This document shows, one piece after another, positions 34,626-47,700 of a stretch of DNA of 64,000 nt. Made by a program: the position numbers and the translations under genes. How positions within the stretch are numbered: position 1 is the stretch's first letter; each line of letters starts with the position of its first letter. The notes beneath the pieces are model-generated. The model ran no database searches. It saw only the letters and a program-made list of their open reading frames with translations, and had not been told where the DNA came from. This stretch comes from Climacteris rufus. Lineage: Eukaryota; Chordata; Aves; Passeriformes; Climacteridae. The stretch spans positions 1,240,676 through 1,304,675 of the forward strand of contig VZRZ01006181.1 of NCBI GenBank assembly GCA_013398175.1, written 5' to 3'.

Positions 34626-37600
34626 GATGGCTTGTGTTGCAGAGGTGGGAAAGTGGTCCAAACTGAAGGGACAAGGAGAAAAATAAGAAATAAACTGGCA
34701 TATGCTAAGGCGAGAGAGATGCAGAGATGCAGTGGGAAAAACAAAAGTCACAGGCAAGGTCAAAATACACTGTGGAACCATTAATTATGCACAACAATGT
34801 ATATATGCATAAAGGAATAAATAAAAATACACCCACCACCAGCAGAGGAACCTCCTTCCAAGGTCTGTGCTAAGCATTGCTCTGGGTTGCTGGAGACAGT
34901 AGATTATTTGAGACCCTTGTACTGCCAGTGTGCTTGTGTGACACACCAATGAATCCTGATGAGGCACCCAAGGCAAAGCTCAGCCAGGCAGTTCTGGAAG
35001 GTGGCAAGTCTCCTGGGTACTGTGTTGCAAGCATGGTTAGCTAGTCAGGACCAGTTTTCCAAAGGTGCCTCTCTACATGACAGATAACTGAGATTGCTTG
35101 GATGTAACTTGGGTATTTTCACATTTCATGGTGCAGGTCTGATGGGGACAGTTTGTCCTCTTATCCAGCTGCCTGAAGGGACTGAAGCAGAAGATGACCT
35201 TACCAGACCAGGTTAAAAGGCTTCTGCCTGAAGCCAGCTGTACAAGCAAAAGGTGGAGGCTGAACCTCTCCAAGAAGTTAAGTGGACGATAAGAAAAGAG
35301 CTTCAATTTCCTTGGGAAAAAAAATTACCTGTTATTCTCTCTGGGAGGAGTCTGATACAGTTTTTTTTTAATTACAAACCTAGAACCTGTTGGGTTGGGT
35401 CTGAACAACATTGTTGGGAATGAGGATACTGGAAAAGAGAAACAGCAGGAAGACAGAGGAGGGCAAAACACCCTATCTCTGTCACAGATGTGAGGGGTCA
35501 GGAAGTGAAAGAGATTTTTGTGGTCCTTCTGGGTTAGTCCTTGAGGGACATAATTTGTCCAGATAACAATAATGAAAGGTGAGGGCTCACTGTGAGTATG
35601 CTGGGGTAAGGACAGACTCTCCTGCATTTGCATTGCAGGGCGGAGGCTCACCTGCCTTTTCACCGGGAGTCACTCATGGCAGTCTCCAAAGTTGCCTGCG
35701 GAGTCTGGTGCTCTCAGCACAAACATCTGCTCTCTTTTCTGCTGCTCAAGGCTTTCGGTGAGCTTGTTGGTTGTTTTTTCACTTCAACCGAGAGATGTCT
35801 CTGAAGTCTTATTCTGTCTGGGTTCACGACGCTCAGTACCTCTATCAGCTGTTACAGTGTTTTGAACATTATTCTTGGCAATAGCATATCACTCACTTTT
35901 CAGCGTCTCAGTCAGTTCTTGTCACTTTCTTCTCTCCTGATTGAGATAGTAAAAAAGTCTGCTTCCATTTCATCTTTATCCCCCATGATCAGCTCTGTTT
36001 ACAGACTCACTTCTTGATTCTTTTTTCCTCGGCAAAGCTTGTTCCTGTGGTCTTTTTCTCCTGTGCTGCTGACGATGCTCCTCTGCTGACTCTTTTGTGG
36101 CATTTCTCACCTCTGTTTCATTTCCCTGTTTAATCATTCTCCTTCTTGCCATGGGTCATACTAGATTGGTTCTTGACATCACATTTGTATACCATCTGCT
36201 GACTAGTAACATGTGAGGTCTTGGTTTCCACTAATAACAAGCAAGTCTAGTTTAAGATTATTTAAAGATACTGAATCTTGCCTCTCAGAAATGGGCATGC
36301 AAGATGGAACTGAATGCTTCTCTTGTCACCTCTGTTCTTGTCACCCAGATTCTACAACACCCACTTTCTAACAGCATACAGGACTTTTCCCCCCCTGTAT
36401 CTAAGGTTCTTTGTTCTGCTGCTAAGCTGAACTAGATCTGTTTATTCTCTACCTGCTTGAAAAGCCTTATCCAAGTCCAGGAGAAGGTCCCATGCCTTTA
36501 TGGGGCTCAGCCCACCTGGGGAGAACCTGACTCTGAAGGGGATTTCCCTTCTCTCTCGAGTGGCTTTGAGCAGACTTTTGGTGTAAAAACCTACTTTTGT
36601 ACCAGGGGATTAGATATGTCTCCAGGAACATCCCCTGATACTGAGGCTGCTCGGCTTGCAGTGTCCTGCTTCCATGCATTGAAGTTCTCTTTCCCTCCAG
36701 ACCAAGGTGACTGTGTACAAACTGCCTATGGAAAGGATCCCTGGCCTATGTTAAATCATAGGCTGTACCCAGGAGTCTTTGTGGGATGCTGCTGGCTGGC
36801 CTGGGCCAAAACAGTGCCGGGGCAACACCAGTGATACGGTAATGTAAACAGCTTAGTTCCAGTTACTGGGAGCATTCCCTGTGCCTCTATAAGTCACTAG
36901 TCAGAAAAAGAGAGGACCCATTTTCTTCATAGCACCCAGAACCCTGAGGTTTAATACCAGTTTACACCTCAGTCCTGGCACTGACACATTATACCAAGCT
37001 GCAAACTTCTGTTCAGTTCAGGATTTCAAAATCCATCACAGACAAGGATGGGTTAGTAGTTCCCAGGAGCTATGTCTTGCCTCATTTGTCCTCCTGTGCC
37101 AGTGACCTCAGCAGCATCCTTGGGAAAGCTGTCAGTTGTGAGATGATGTGAGTTAGACAGAGGAGTTTGAAAAGGAGCCTCAAATCAAAGAGGTTTCTCA
37201 GAAAAGCCTCTTGCGTGACTGCAGGAAAGGGTGAGATCCTCTGCTTGAAGATGGTATCATGTCAGCTCCTAGCAGGCTGCAGTCTGCTGGAAGGGCTCAC
37301 TGTGCAAAGGAGTGCCTGCCTAATCCCGGCAGTGAGGCTGCGCATGGTCCAGATCCGAATGTACCTCTAAGGCACCAGCCTTCTCCCATGAATGGTGGCC
37401 AGGGAGTGGCAGGAGGCTTTGAATCAAGCCTTCCTTCTATCCCTGCTGCAGGCCTGCAATTACTCTCTGTTTCCACACAGCATGTGCCCAGCTCCTTGTG
37501 GGACCGGGGAACTAGAGGTGCTGAGTGCTGGAAGGAAAGGAAGTGCTAAGGCTGCAGCCTGGGAGCAAGCAAGAAGCTAATTCTGGGGATGAGGGCTCCT

Positions 37601-37734
37601 GGGCCCCCTGCTCTGCCAGAAAATCCTCGCCAATAGGATCCGCTGCTAGCGTGCAGGGAAGCAGGCAAGCTCCTGCTGTCTCCAGGTGGAGCTTTTACTC
37701 CAGCTCCTGCACAGCTCTGCAAAGGACGCGGTGA
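34626..37734. other. Unique noncoding stretch, no gene seen
   Basis: No supported gene. The 125-codon + frame at 36457-36834 is the longest and has no recognisable domain. Around 37500-37735 the sequence becomes more GC- and CpG-rich (GACCGGGG, CTCGCC, ATCCGCTGCTAGCG, GACGCGG). Confidence 0.5.
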
Positions 37735-37985
37735 TGCACAATGTGAAATTACCTCGGTGCTTGAGCACACATGAGCCCTAAACAAACCCCAGTATAATGC
37801 TCAATCCCCATCCCACAAATCCTAATTAAACATCCACCAGTCATTCTTCTGTTAACCCTCTCCAGTCAGTGACGAGTTGGGATCATTTGAATTGGGCCTT
37901 TGGGCTCTTTAAACTTCTGCTCTGGATCCCCTACCTACAGGATTTAATTAAAGTGACCCAGTTTATGGTTGGGAAGGCAACAAAG
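37735..37985. promoter_or_regulatory. Candidate conserved noncoding element
   Basis: Non-repetitive block with homeodomain-like TTTAATTAAAGTG (about 37943-37955) and TCCTAATTAAAC (about 37819-37830), and retained CpGs in CTCGGTG and TGACGAG. It follows directly on a CpG-richer shoulder. Enhancer-like by composition only. Confidence 0.25.
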
Positions 37986-39189
37986 AGTAACCCTCTGTTC
38001 CTTCCCACATCAGCCCTTCTAATAACGTTTGTCAGCACTGGCAATATTGCTCTGCACTTTGGGGAGGTGGGAAGAGGCACAAGTGGACCTTTTCTCTCAC
38101 CTTTTGCATATTTCTTTCTTAAAAAAGTCCCTCATCAACTGCTCTATGGATTCTGACTCTCAGGACAAGTTGGCACTGATGGGGAAGAGAGAGCCAGTGC
38201 CTGCTGTCTAAAATTGGTTTACAGGTGGGGAGAGCCCCAGGGTATTAGCTGCCTCCTGTTTCCTCTGAGTAAGCAAAGGAACAGGTCACATGAAACAGGT
38301 CAGGTATTCTGTGCTACAGTAGCCTTCTGTCAGAAATGAACGTCCACGTGATGCCTTGAAATTAGAATGTCATCACTGATGTTTTTATTTTATTGACTGG
38401 GGAAGGAAAATGGAACAAACATAAGAGAACCAGGATGGAAGAAAGAGGTTAGACAATGTTTAAACAGTACAAGATTGTTTTCCTTTCGAAAAATTACTCA
38501 GTCCTTGAGAAAAAACCTTCTTAATAAAACCTAAGGATCAAAATGAAACATAGTTATAATTTTATTATGACTAGTGTGGTTATTTTATTGACACAAAATG
38601 TTATGTCTGCATTTTTCTGCTGTGTTTAAAACCAGATTAACCAGATTATGGTTTTACCCAACTCCAGGCAATCTCTTTTTGGTGGACCTTCTTCTGTAGT
38701 GTTTATTCCTCCTCCTTGTTCAGCAGCATGTGGCTCTAGGAAGCCATTTCCCTGCTGTAGAGAACAGACCATATTTAAAATTGTGCTTGTTTGGACATTT
38801 GCACCAGCTAGAGACAACATATACATTAATCAGGTTGTTACAGTAAAGCCTGGGCTGGATTAGCCCCTTGCAAGCACAGGGAGGAGACAAGCACAGTCAT
38901 GGTAGGAAAGAAGCAAGGAAAGAACCTGTTATTTTGAGACTCACAGAAAGGACCCAGGAACACCCAGTCTCTTATGGGGGGATTCAGTAGTCTTTTGGGA
39001 TCACTGTCAGTTCCTGTCAATAGGTCTAGCTAGGATACAGCTTTGCAAGCCCCTCTCTGTGTTCCTAGGTTGACGGTCTCTCCCCTCCCAGCTACTGCAC
39101 TGCTTCCCTGCACACAGGGACAAGGCTGTGTGTAATTTCATATGACTTGCTCTGATATTAATATCTCCATGTGCAGTAGTCATTGCAGT
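37986..39189. other. Noncoding stretch, no gene seen
   Basis: Unique sequence, no supported gene. A short local repeat (AACCAGATTA twice) sits at about 38630-38648. Confidence 0.5.
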
Positions 39190-39425
39190 GAGAATAAACT
39201 GTTATTTTTTATTTTAAATGGTTAATATTCATCAAATGTTTATGAAAATACTTAACCCATAATGATGACAAACACAGCGCCTAATAAAGATGGAAGTGAA
39301 GATCTTCTTTGTGAATATGTAATCAGAAGAGTAAAGAAAATTACATTAAAAAGACTTCATTATGCCATTAAATGTGTGAAATGACTTTTTCTTCTCCATT
39401 TTAATTTTAGCATATTTCTTCTTTT
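39190..39425. promoter_or_regulatory. Candidate AT-rich conserved noncoding element
   Basis: AT-rich but not simple sequence, with ATTCATCAAATGTTTATG, ATAATGATGACAAAC, a retained CpG in CACAGCGCCTAATAAAG, and ATTATGCCATTAAATG. A pyrimidine tract and TTTTAG follow at about 39395-39412, resembling a splice acceptor, but no credible exon follows. Enhancer-like by composition only. Confidence 0.27.
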
Positions 39426-41769
39426 TTTTTCTTTTTAAAGATCTCTGACACTTTCATGAGACGGGTACATAAAGAGGCACTGACTGCTGTAACAAGGAGA
39501 ACTCTGACTGGTGGCATCCATCATTCTCATCGAAATATTCATTTCATCTATCATTAAGAAAAATCAACACCATTTCTACCAATGGTTGTCATTTTTTTCC
39601 TTTATTTTCTGTATGGAGAGAGAGACATCCTTATTACTGTTTGAAACGCAACACGTTGTTTCAAACCCTCTGTGGAGCTGCAGGCCCAGAATATTCCCCC
39701 CTCAAATCAGAGGCTTACAGGTGTACAAGTACATGTGCACATGCTTTTGCCCGACACCCTGGGGCTCACAGCTGGCACTTCTGTAACTAATAGGATGAAC
39801 TTCTGCTGTTTGAAATAGAAAAATAAGGGCTTTAGATCAACTCTTTTAGGGCCGTGTATTGGTACATGCAGGCCAAACCAGACCAGACATTAAGTGGTAT
39901 GTGTTCTACTACCTAGGAAGATGTCCAAAACTTCACAGTACCAGACCAGTCCTAAATGATGTGCAAGCTCCCACTTTGCTGATGCCCATCTTACAGAATT
40001 GCACTATGATGGTAAATCCCTACAATTCCACTGAGGGAAAATAATTACCCACATCGGGGCTGTGAAAGACCTCTTTGAGGACACAGCAAAAACGATGCCA
40101 CTGAGCACAGCCCTGGTGACCAAAAAGGAAATGTTCATGAGAAAGCACAAAGCTAGGTGCACCTAAAGGCTTGGAAGCCTCCCCAAAAGACAGAGCCCAA
40201 CCTCATGAATCAGCTGGGGAGAAGAGGCTGCACAGCTCCCTTTTAAAGAGCAGAATAGCATGTGTGCTCCCAGAGAAGGCTCGTGAAGCAATCAGTTATG
40301 GCTTTCTTTGAAAAAACAGTGAAAAGAAAAAAGTATTTATTTTAGTTGCATGCTAATTGCAGTGTTAATTTAAACAATTAATGTTAGCTTTTGGCAAAAA
40401 GCTCTAGAGGCTCTGTTTTGAACATGCACCTTTATTGCAACTGCACTTCAAAATAAAACGTGTTCTCTTCTATTTAGGCTCTTCTGTTGTACTCATCTCC
40501 ATGGCAGCCGAGTCTCACACACCTCTTCTGCACCACCCCAGGCATGTCCCTTATGTATAGGTCTACAGTGTAGGAGTGTCGCTCTTACCAGGACTTTTTC
40601 AGAGAAGTATTAAAACTGACTCTGGACCTTTACCCCTTTCCCAAAGACAGGTCTTTTTGGTAAGATAGGCTTGCCAAATGCCAAATCTGATGCTCTCAAT
40701 TTATGAAAGATTTGTAGATGACTGCATTCTTTTGTCCATTGTATATATTCAGAAATGTGGCCTCAGTTATGTGGGGACATTGTGACCTTTCTCAGCAGTC
40801 TCCTGCCAGCTCTCCTTCAAAAGCTAGTGAGGGATTTTGATGGGAGGTGAGTCAAGCACAGGTATTCTTTGAATAAACAGCTTGTGAAGAAGACTTAAAG
40901 AGTTATGAGGGGGAGGAGGGTTCACAAACTAAACCTGTAATGAAGAGACTTCCCAATCAAAATGTGATCAAAGAGGCTGCTGCCTTCTCTCAGCCTACTC
41001 CTTTCCATCTGAAACAGCTGATGAATGGTTATGTTGTGTTTGCAATTACAGTTCTCTGAAAGTGATAAATTATTGCGATTATTCCTAAATACAGGACTTT
41101 TACATGTATAATTAATACACAGAAGAGAATATCTGATAAGTGGTAGGCCACGTTCCAGTCCCATTTACACCATAATAGATCTGGAGTAGCTCCAGCTGTC
41201 CCTGTTCATGGAAAGCGGCTGTTAAATTGGGCTTGCGTACTTGGAATACCTTGCAGAAGTCTTCCATGTCAGAGCAACAGAGTATGCAGTAAGGCTCATA
41301 CATTTTAGCCCCCACATCTGAAAATCTCAGTTCTAAGATCTCTCTTTCCTGAGGATCATCTGACAACCTTCTGAAGCGGTAAGAGAGGACTTACCTCTCA
41401 CTGGTATGTCCAATAGCAAGTCCTAACCTACCAGCCTTAGGCTCCGAGAGAAGTCTAGCCCTGAGCACAGCTTATTGCAAGAAGACATGGGTATGGAGCA
41501 TGTACCAAATCACCAGTTGCCTGTGCCAAAGGACAAGATGTACAGCCTCTGCTACAAGAACCTGCTTCTCTCCTGCCGTCTGCCGGTGCTGAGGAAAAGC
41601 CAGCCCTATGTTTCTTCCAGTTGAGTGCTTTGATAGAGCACAAATGCTGTGCTCAGAGCTCAAAGTCTGTGATGTAAGGCTGGCACTCACAGAAAAAAAA
41701 AAAAAAATCTCTAGACACAGAGTCAGCATAAGAATAGGAAAAAGAAATTGTACAGTAATATAGTCTCCT
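39426..41769. other. Noncoding stretch, no gene seen
   Basis: No supported gene. About 40330-40460 is AT-rich and non-repetitive with TGCTAATTGCAG and AACAATTAATG motifs and might be another conserved element. A poly-A run lies at 41693-41707. Confidence 0.5.
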
Positions 41770-41940
41770 GACACGGTTACCCATTAATGCCAGCTTTAAA
41801 GGTTAATGCAATTTAACTCGCTCTCGGCTATTACTCTGAAATAACATGCCAAAGCCTTCTCTATAAGCAGATAACAGATAAGGATGCTTTATGATAAACA
41901 CCCACAATAAAGCTGCAGAACTTCACAGTGTTATGCTTGC
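41770..41940. promoter_or_regulatory. Candidate element with clustered GATA sites
   Basis: Three matches to the GATA-factor consensus WGATAR within 29 bases: AGATAA at 41869-41874, AGATAA at 41876-41881 and TGATAA at 41892-41897. The block is otherwise unique, with retained CpGs in AACTCGCTCTCGG and ACACGG and with TTAATGC near 41785 and 41803. The spacing of the sites suggests an enhancer bound by GATA factors; nothing shows activity or target. Confidence 0.3.
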
Positions 41941-43149
41941 AAGAGTGGCAGATTTGCCTTTATTTGTGCATGTGTGTGTATGGAGGAAAGCAGAGAGGAG
42001 AGGAGAGAAGAGAGCTGGAAGAAGAATTCTTGGCTCTTAGACTATCAGATAGCTTGATAAATCTGTCTTGTGTGTGTTCCTTCTTGCCAATACAATGGTA
42101 ATGAATTGACATATCCTGTGTCTGCTGCAAGTTAAGTTTCCTTCTGCACTGGCAGAAACAAAGGTGCTGCTCTACAGCCCACTCATGAGAATATTTGTTG
42201 GGTTTTATTTATATATTTGTCTTTTTACAAGGCAAAACCCATCAACTTCACCGTATAGCAGCAAAATGCAGAACTTTATCTATTCCTCCACCTTCTGTTT
42301 TAAAGTTCTAAAAAATGCTTCAATGTTCAAGTTCTTCTTCAAAATAATAACTAAAAGAAAAAGCATAATCACATTTCACTACAGAAAGTAGTGAGGCAAC
42401 TTAGTGCAGGACTTACTGTGTCTCCTTGTGGAATACACAGAAAATACGTAAGCATACACTGCCTGGGGATTATTGTAACATCTCATTAATATTCTTAAAG
42501 CACTCTAAGATCTTCCATTATATTCTTTAGCAGGTTAAAGGACGATATTTGCATGTCTATGGGACAGTGAAATATTTTTATTAAAAAAATATTAGCCTTA
42601 AAATTTTAGGGCTCAAAAAAGACACTGTAGGTTTTGTATGTCAAACACATACATATCCAAAACACACACACATGCACAACCAAGCATGCAGGGAGTGCTT
42701 AATCTTAAATGACTGGTCAAAAAAGCACTGCACCCTGGAGAGACAATCTATGAGTTCTGTTGCAAAGGGCCTACCCAGGACTCACGAGACAGATCCAACC
42801 ACCCTGCCTTCCTTGCACTCAGGTCCCCCCCTCACCAGCGTGACACTGTCAGTCCTGCTTTTGCCAAAATGCTGACATTAGCAAGCAGTGTCAGAGACTT
42901 GGCATGAAGCTGAGAGGTTGTGCAAAGCTAGTGCGCTGTGATTTTGTACAGATGTGCCTTGCCTCAGCTTTCTGACTTTCCATTATTCCATTGAATTACC
43001 TTTTCTACAAAGCTGATTATGTCTTTACGTTTGCAGGTCCGTCAGTTGTTTTTTTTCTCCCCCCAGAATTGTCTGTTGTTCCTCAGGATGCTTTCATTTT
43101 TTCTGTTCAGCATCTCCCTTTTCTGCTTCGCATTTTCTTTGCCTTTTTA
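41941..43149. other. Noncoding stretch, no gene seen
   Basis: No supported gene. A short GAGAGGAGAGGAGAG purine run lies near 41993-42012 and a CA-rich run near 42657-42676. Confidence 0.55.
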
Positions 43150-43605
43150 CTGGAATATGACATTGCCTTGAAAAGGATTAATGTGATTCTGGGATATATC
43201 AGGCAAGGGTATTTTCAGAAAGGGAAGTATTTTAGTAGTACACTGATATGAGGGACTGAGGAGGCCTCACTTAAATTATTGCGGCCAATTTGGGTCACTT
43301 CTGATCAAAAGGGAAAGTGACGTATAGAAAAGAGCTGTGAGGATGATTAGGGGAAGTGACAGACCTTTAGAAAGTGTGTGTGGGAGGCTCAGTTAGACTT
43401 GCAAAAGAAAGATGAGAAAGAATGCAGTTTTTCTTCATAAATGCACTCTTTGTAAATATCAGGATGGAGAATTGTTTCAGCTGAAGTAAAGCAGTGCTAA
43501 AAGATCAGATGAGTAGAAATTAGCTGGGAATTCAGGAGAAGGTTTCTAAACTTCAAAGGAATGAAGTTCTGGTCTTCCATACAGGATAACAAGGCCAAGG
43601 AACTT
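43150..43605 (+). pseudogene. Ancient CR1-type LINE fragment, C-terminal end of ORF2
   Basis: Landmarks on the + strand: 'GAAAAGGATTAATGTGATTC' and 'GGGATATATCAGGCAAGGGTATTTTC' (about 43170-43220), 'GAGGCCTCACTTAAATTATTG' (about 43261-43281), 'CAATTTGGGTC', 'AGAGCTGTGAGGATGATTAGGGG' (43332-43354), and near the end 'AAGGTTTCTAAACTTCAAAGGAATGAAG' (about 43539-43566). These correspond to the end of the CR1 reverse transcriptase and the conserved C-terminal 'RPHLEY ... RRATRMI' portion. Indels disrupt the frame. The family is likely related to the copies at 28-33 kb. Confidence 0.75.
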
Positions 43606-46600
43606 AAATAATTAAAAAGTAGAGCTTGTTGAGTTCGTAGAAGGAATTACACTGCATTTATATTTTAATTAATTAATTTCATGCTTCAGAGCTCCCACTG
43701 ACCACTATTGGGTTAAAGAAGGAAGTCCCTTCATTTTCCCAGTTCTTTATTCTCTCAGATGTGTATGTAATGATGGGAGGAATGAGGAGTGTGGAGAGGG
43801 CAAATTGATCTTCCTTTGAAGCATTAAATTACCCAAACAAGAAATTGTCCAAGGCTAAAGACAGAATAGTGGGTGGGTTATGCTGGTTCTCCTAGTGGTA
43901 CTGCCTGACTGATGTCTCTTGAATTAAAAGCATTGATTGTGTGTGGCACTGGGAAAGATTTTCTTCTGGACTGAAGAGTAAGGATTGTTTAGAGTGATTT
44001 CCCCCCTGGTCTTCCTCTGTAGCCGTGTTGAGCACGACCCACTCTCAAGAAAAATCAGAATGTGCCAACCTGCACGCAACTTCAAGAGTCTAATACCTTC
44101 CCAAAGCCTTTCATGCTTCCCATTGTCTTGGCTGGACATGTTCCAATTACTGCAGCATTTTCTCTTTTGCATCAAGTGTTGTTAGTTTGCAGTGTTTTCT
44201 CACTTAGAATGGGAATGGGGATTGAAGCAGAAGTTATGGATGTTTCTCAATTAAACTCTATTCCATTGTCTGTAGTATTTGGAGGATGGAATTGATAACC
44301 TATAAGGTTGCCTTCCGTTCAATATGTGCTCAGTGACTGTTTTCTCTCCTCCTTATTTTAGGAACTAACTTTGAATTATTTCAGTTATTTCCATATGCTT
44401 TTATACTTTCTCCCCTTTCTTTTTCCTGCTTTGCTGACCTTCCACTTTTGATTTCTTCACCCATTCCCTGCTGGTTAATCTTGTCTTGTTCTACTGTTCC
44501 TACTTCCCTCCTTGTGCATGTCAGCCCCCTTCTCTAGAACGTCTGTGTTGCAGCTGAAACACTTCCTGGCACTTGGTAGAAAGAAAAAAGGCATAAATGT
44601 AATTTCCCTTTTTTTCTTCATCCCTATGGAATAAGCCTTTTAATGCACACTGTGCATGGAGTGGAGTGGAGGCATGCCACACCACTGCCACATCATTTCT
44701 TTGACCTTCACATCTGTCTGGGCAGTTCTGAAATAGGGAAGCAAGAATCTTTGTGTGTGTTTTCCTGGCTAATGACAAGCATCAGACAGAGAAGACTCTG
44801 GATCTCCTGCTTGATGTTCTTATGCCAAGAAGTTCTGCTGAGTAGCAGCAGGCTGGTATCATATTTATTCCTCTCACGTGCTTGCCAAGGTGGTGAAGCT
44901 GTGGGCTTAGATATCCCAAGATTCTGATGATGCCCATGGACTCTGCTTTTCCATGCTAGCCTTTTATTCCGGGGAATAAATCCTTCTTCTGTAGTGCTTT
45001 CTCTGGAAAACAGCAGTGAAGACGTATCCAAAGGACCTGCTGGCTATCTTGACTAAAGACCTTACCAGTAGAAGCAGTTCTGAATTATTTCACAGAAATC
45101 TTTCTCCTACATTCCATAGGAAGTTTTGACTTATTAGACACCAGGTATTTTTCTTGTAAAGAACAGGTTTCAATGAAACTTCTGTTTGGAAAATTTTCTC
45201 AGAAAAGCAAAGAATTCTGCTCCTGAATATGTATGAACCAACTGCTCATTTTATGAGAGAGAGCCAGCTTCAGGTCCTGTTCTTCCCTATTCAGACCTAG
45301 GATTGAAATACTATATGAACTGCATCTCACAGAACTTCCTCAGTTAAAATATTATCTGTGAGGAGCTAAGCTCTTATTCAGAATGACAAAATGCATCATA
45401 TAGCAAGAAATTAAAGATGTTGTACAACAACAGAGACATCTACTTTATCTATCGGTCTGTATATGTTGCGTCAAAAACAGTACTGAGGAAAGAATGGGCA
45501 GTCCACATACTATTTGAACAAGAAGGAAAATTAAAATAAAAGGGAAAAAAAAAGCACTTTAGCTCATACAATGCCAAGGCTTAGCAGCATAACATCCAGT
45601 AAAAGGACATGAAAATACAAAATCAGGTTTTGATGGGAAACCCAGCTGCTAGAGATGGTGAAGAAAGATGAGTAAAAGATGCTGCAACAAAGTAGAGCTT
45701 TCCTTCCTTGATGAAAAATACTTCCTTTCATCAGCAAAATCTGAATGAAAAAAGCAGGGAAAATACAGACAGAAGTAAGCTGGGTCCTGTATCTAGTCTC
45801 ATCAACCCATCCCTTCTTTTTCTTTTTTTGCAAATGATAGTTTTGGTCTTGTGAGAGACTGGCTGCTTCAGGAAAGCTGTTTCCAGAGATTTTATCTGAC
45901 TTAAGAGACCAAAGGAGAAATACCCTTTGAGATCCCACACTGCATGCAGCAGAAGCCTTGGAGCTACTCAGCTAAAACTGCTCCATTCAGCAGCCAAAGA
46001 ACTGCAGAAGAATCTCCTACCATTCTGCAGGGTGATGGTTCATTAGGGGGTTTTTGAGCTGGCCCACATTCACATGTGCAAATAAGCAGGGGTGAGTCAA
46101 TATGTGATTTCTCAGTGCTCCTTCTCAGCCTGTACCAGCTCTGGCTATGGTGAGCTGAGTGAGAAATGTCCTCCAGTTCTTTGTATTGCTGAGAGGCAGC
46201 CTATTCTCAGAGGGACTCTGGACCTAACAAGGCAGCCCCAAGCAATGTCTAGGGAAAAGGCAAGTGCAGACAATGCACTTAGCTCTGTAGTCAACTAGAG
46301 AAGGGATAAAACCTCACAGTATCTGTCCCTTCTCCTAAACGCTTGTTCCTTCGAATGTCAATGTGGCTGCTGAGCCTTCAGCTTGCACATCCCTTAGGCT
46401 ATAGCAACCACCCCTCCAGAGACTTTTTAAAGAATTGAGTGATTTCTTAGGGTTGTTCTGAAGCAGATTGATTTAACTCCTTTGTGCCTGAAACTGAAAC
46501 TCTCTAAATTGATGAAGCAGCAGGAAAAAAGTCAGGTCAATAGAAAATTCCGGCATTCTCCATCTGCCCAACGCCAAATGAGCAAAAACAATGACAAGAA

Positions 46601-47530
46601 AATAAATGTCAAACATATAGCCCATTCCACCATATTTCTGTCCCTTCATCAGGTCTTTTTCCTGTGTAATATCATGAGTGAGAAAACATTCTGGAGGAGC
46701 TAGGACACAGAGAATCAGAGGAGGGTAGGCATAAGGGCAGGCAGACAGACTTTCAGAGATCCTGTTTTAGTATTTTTAAAGACCCTGGCTTGCTTTGCCT
46801 CTACTCTTTCTGACAATTTCATACCTGTTCTGTGGTGACTGCTTTCTCTGCCTTCTAAATCCTATTGATGACAGGACACCACATATTGCATTTCCACCGT
46901 AAATCAGGAGCTGAAAGCCCTAGTGAATGAACTTGGGAATTGTTCTCTCAATATAACTTTTCTTCTCTTTCATGGCCTCAGGTGAATTCTATTTTTTTTA
47001 AGTCCTAGAAATTGCCTGCTTAGAGACTTGTAGCTTCTAACCACCAAAGTCCCGTGTGGCTCCTCTTAATTGTCCATATAAATTGCTTTCTATTTTGGAA
47101 ACCATGAATATCTCAACAGCATCTGCTTCTCCCTTCTGGGCACCACCAACTGTGCGTGATATTCCCCCCAAAGAGGCCAGGTAGAACTCTTTCCCACTGT
47201 TGAAAAAATAAAGAAATAAAGGAATTTACACGAAGGACAAGCTGAGGTCCCACCACGCTAAGCAGGTGAAAATGCCATAGGGTCTGGTATTATGCCAAAA
47301 GAAAGAAGTCCTGCCAAACAGGACTAAGCCTGTTCATAGCCACCTTCCAGACAGAGTGAGGACCTTCATGCTCAACAGATTTCTTCACCAGGAGCTGTTT
47401 CAGTGTATTGCTTTGTGGCAGCAGTCCTGCACAAGACAAAGACAGAAAATGAATGGATGTATAGGCTCAAACTGTGAGAGGACTATGGAACCCTTATCTT
47501 CTTCAACTCTTTTTTAACAACTGCCACTCT
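43606..47530. other. Unique noncoding stretch, no gene seen
   Basis: No supported gene. Open frames reach 124 codons without recognisable domains. No repeat family recognised. Confidence 0.5.
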
Positions 47531-47700
47531 GCAATCTCAAAGCACATTTGCAACTCACATTGACTAGTCTAGAGTCAGCTGCCTGGGAGAATTGGTTATT
47601 GTTCACTTTATTTCACTGATGAAGAAAATGAAGCAGAGAGAGGGAGCCTAAGTGATGTCTTTGGTATCTCATGCATGTCAAAGGCAAAGCCCAGAATACT
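47531..47700 (-). mobile_element. MIR-like SINE relic
   Basis: Reads as a reversed MIR: 'CAATCTCAAAGCACATTTGC', 'ACTTTATTTCACTGATGAAGAAAATGAAGC', 'AGAGAGAGGGAGCCTAAGTGATGT', 'TCTCATGCATGTCAAAGGC', 'AAAGCCCAGAATAC'. The order matches the MIR 3' end, core and part toward the tRNA-related head. Heavily diverged, as expected for a family that stopped moving before birds diversified. Confidence 0.6.

Noticed and set aside
34247..34784. Three long overlapping - strand frames up to 165 codons
   Set aside because: They come from a purine-rich low-complexity tract that lacks stop codons in several frames on the - strand.
36457..36834. 125-codon + frame
   Set aside because: No recognisable family, and no initiation or splice context.
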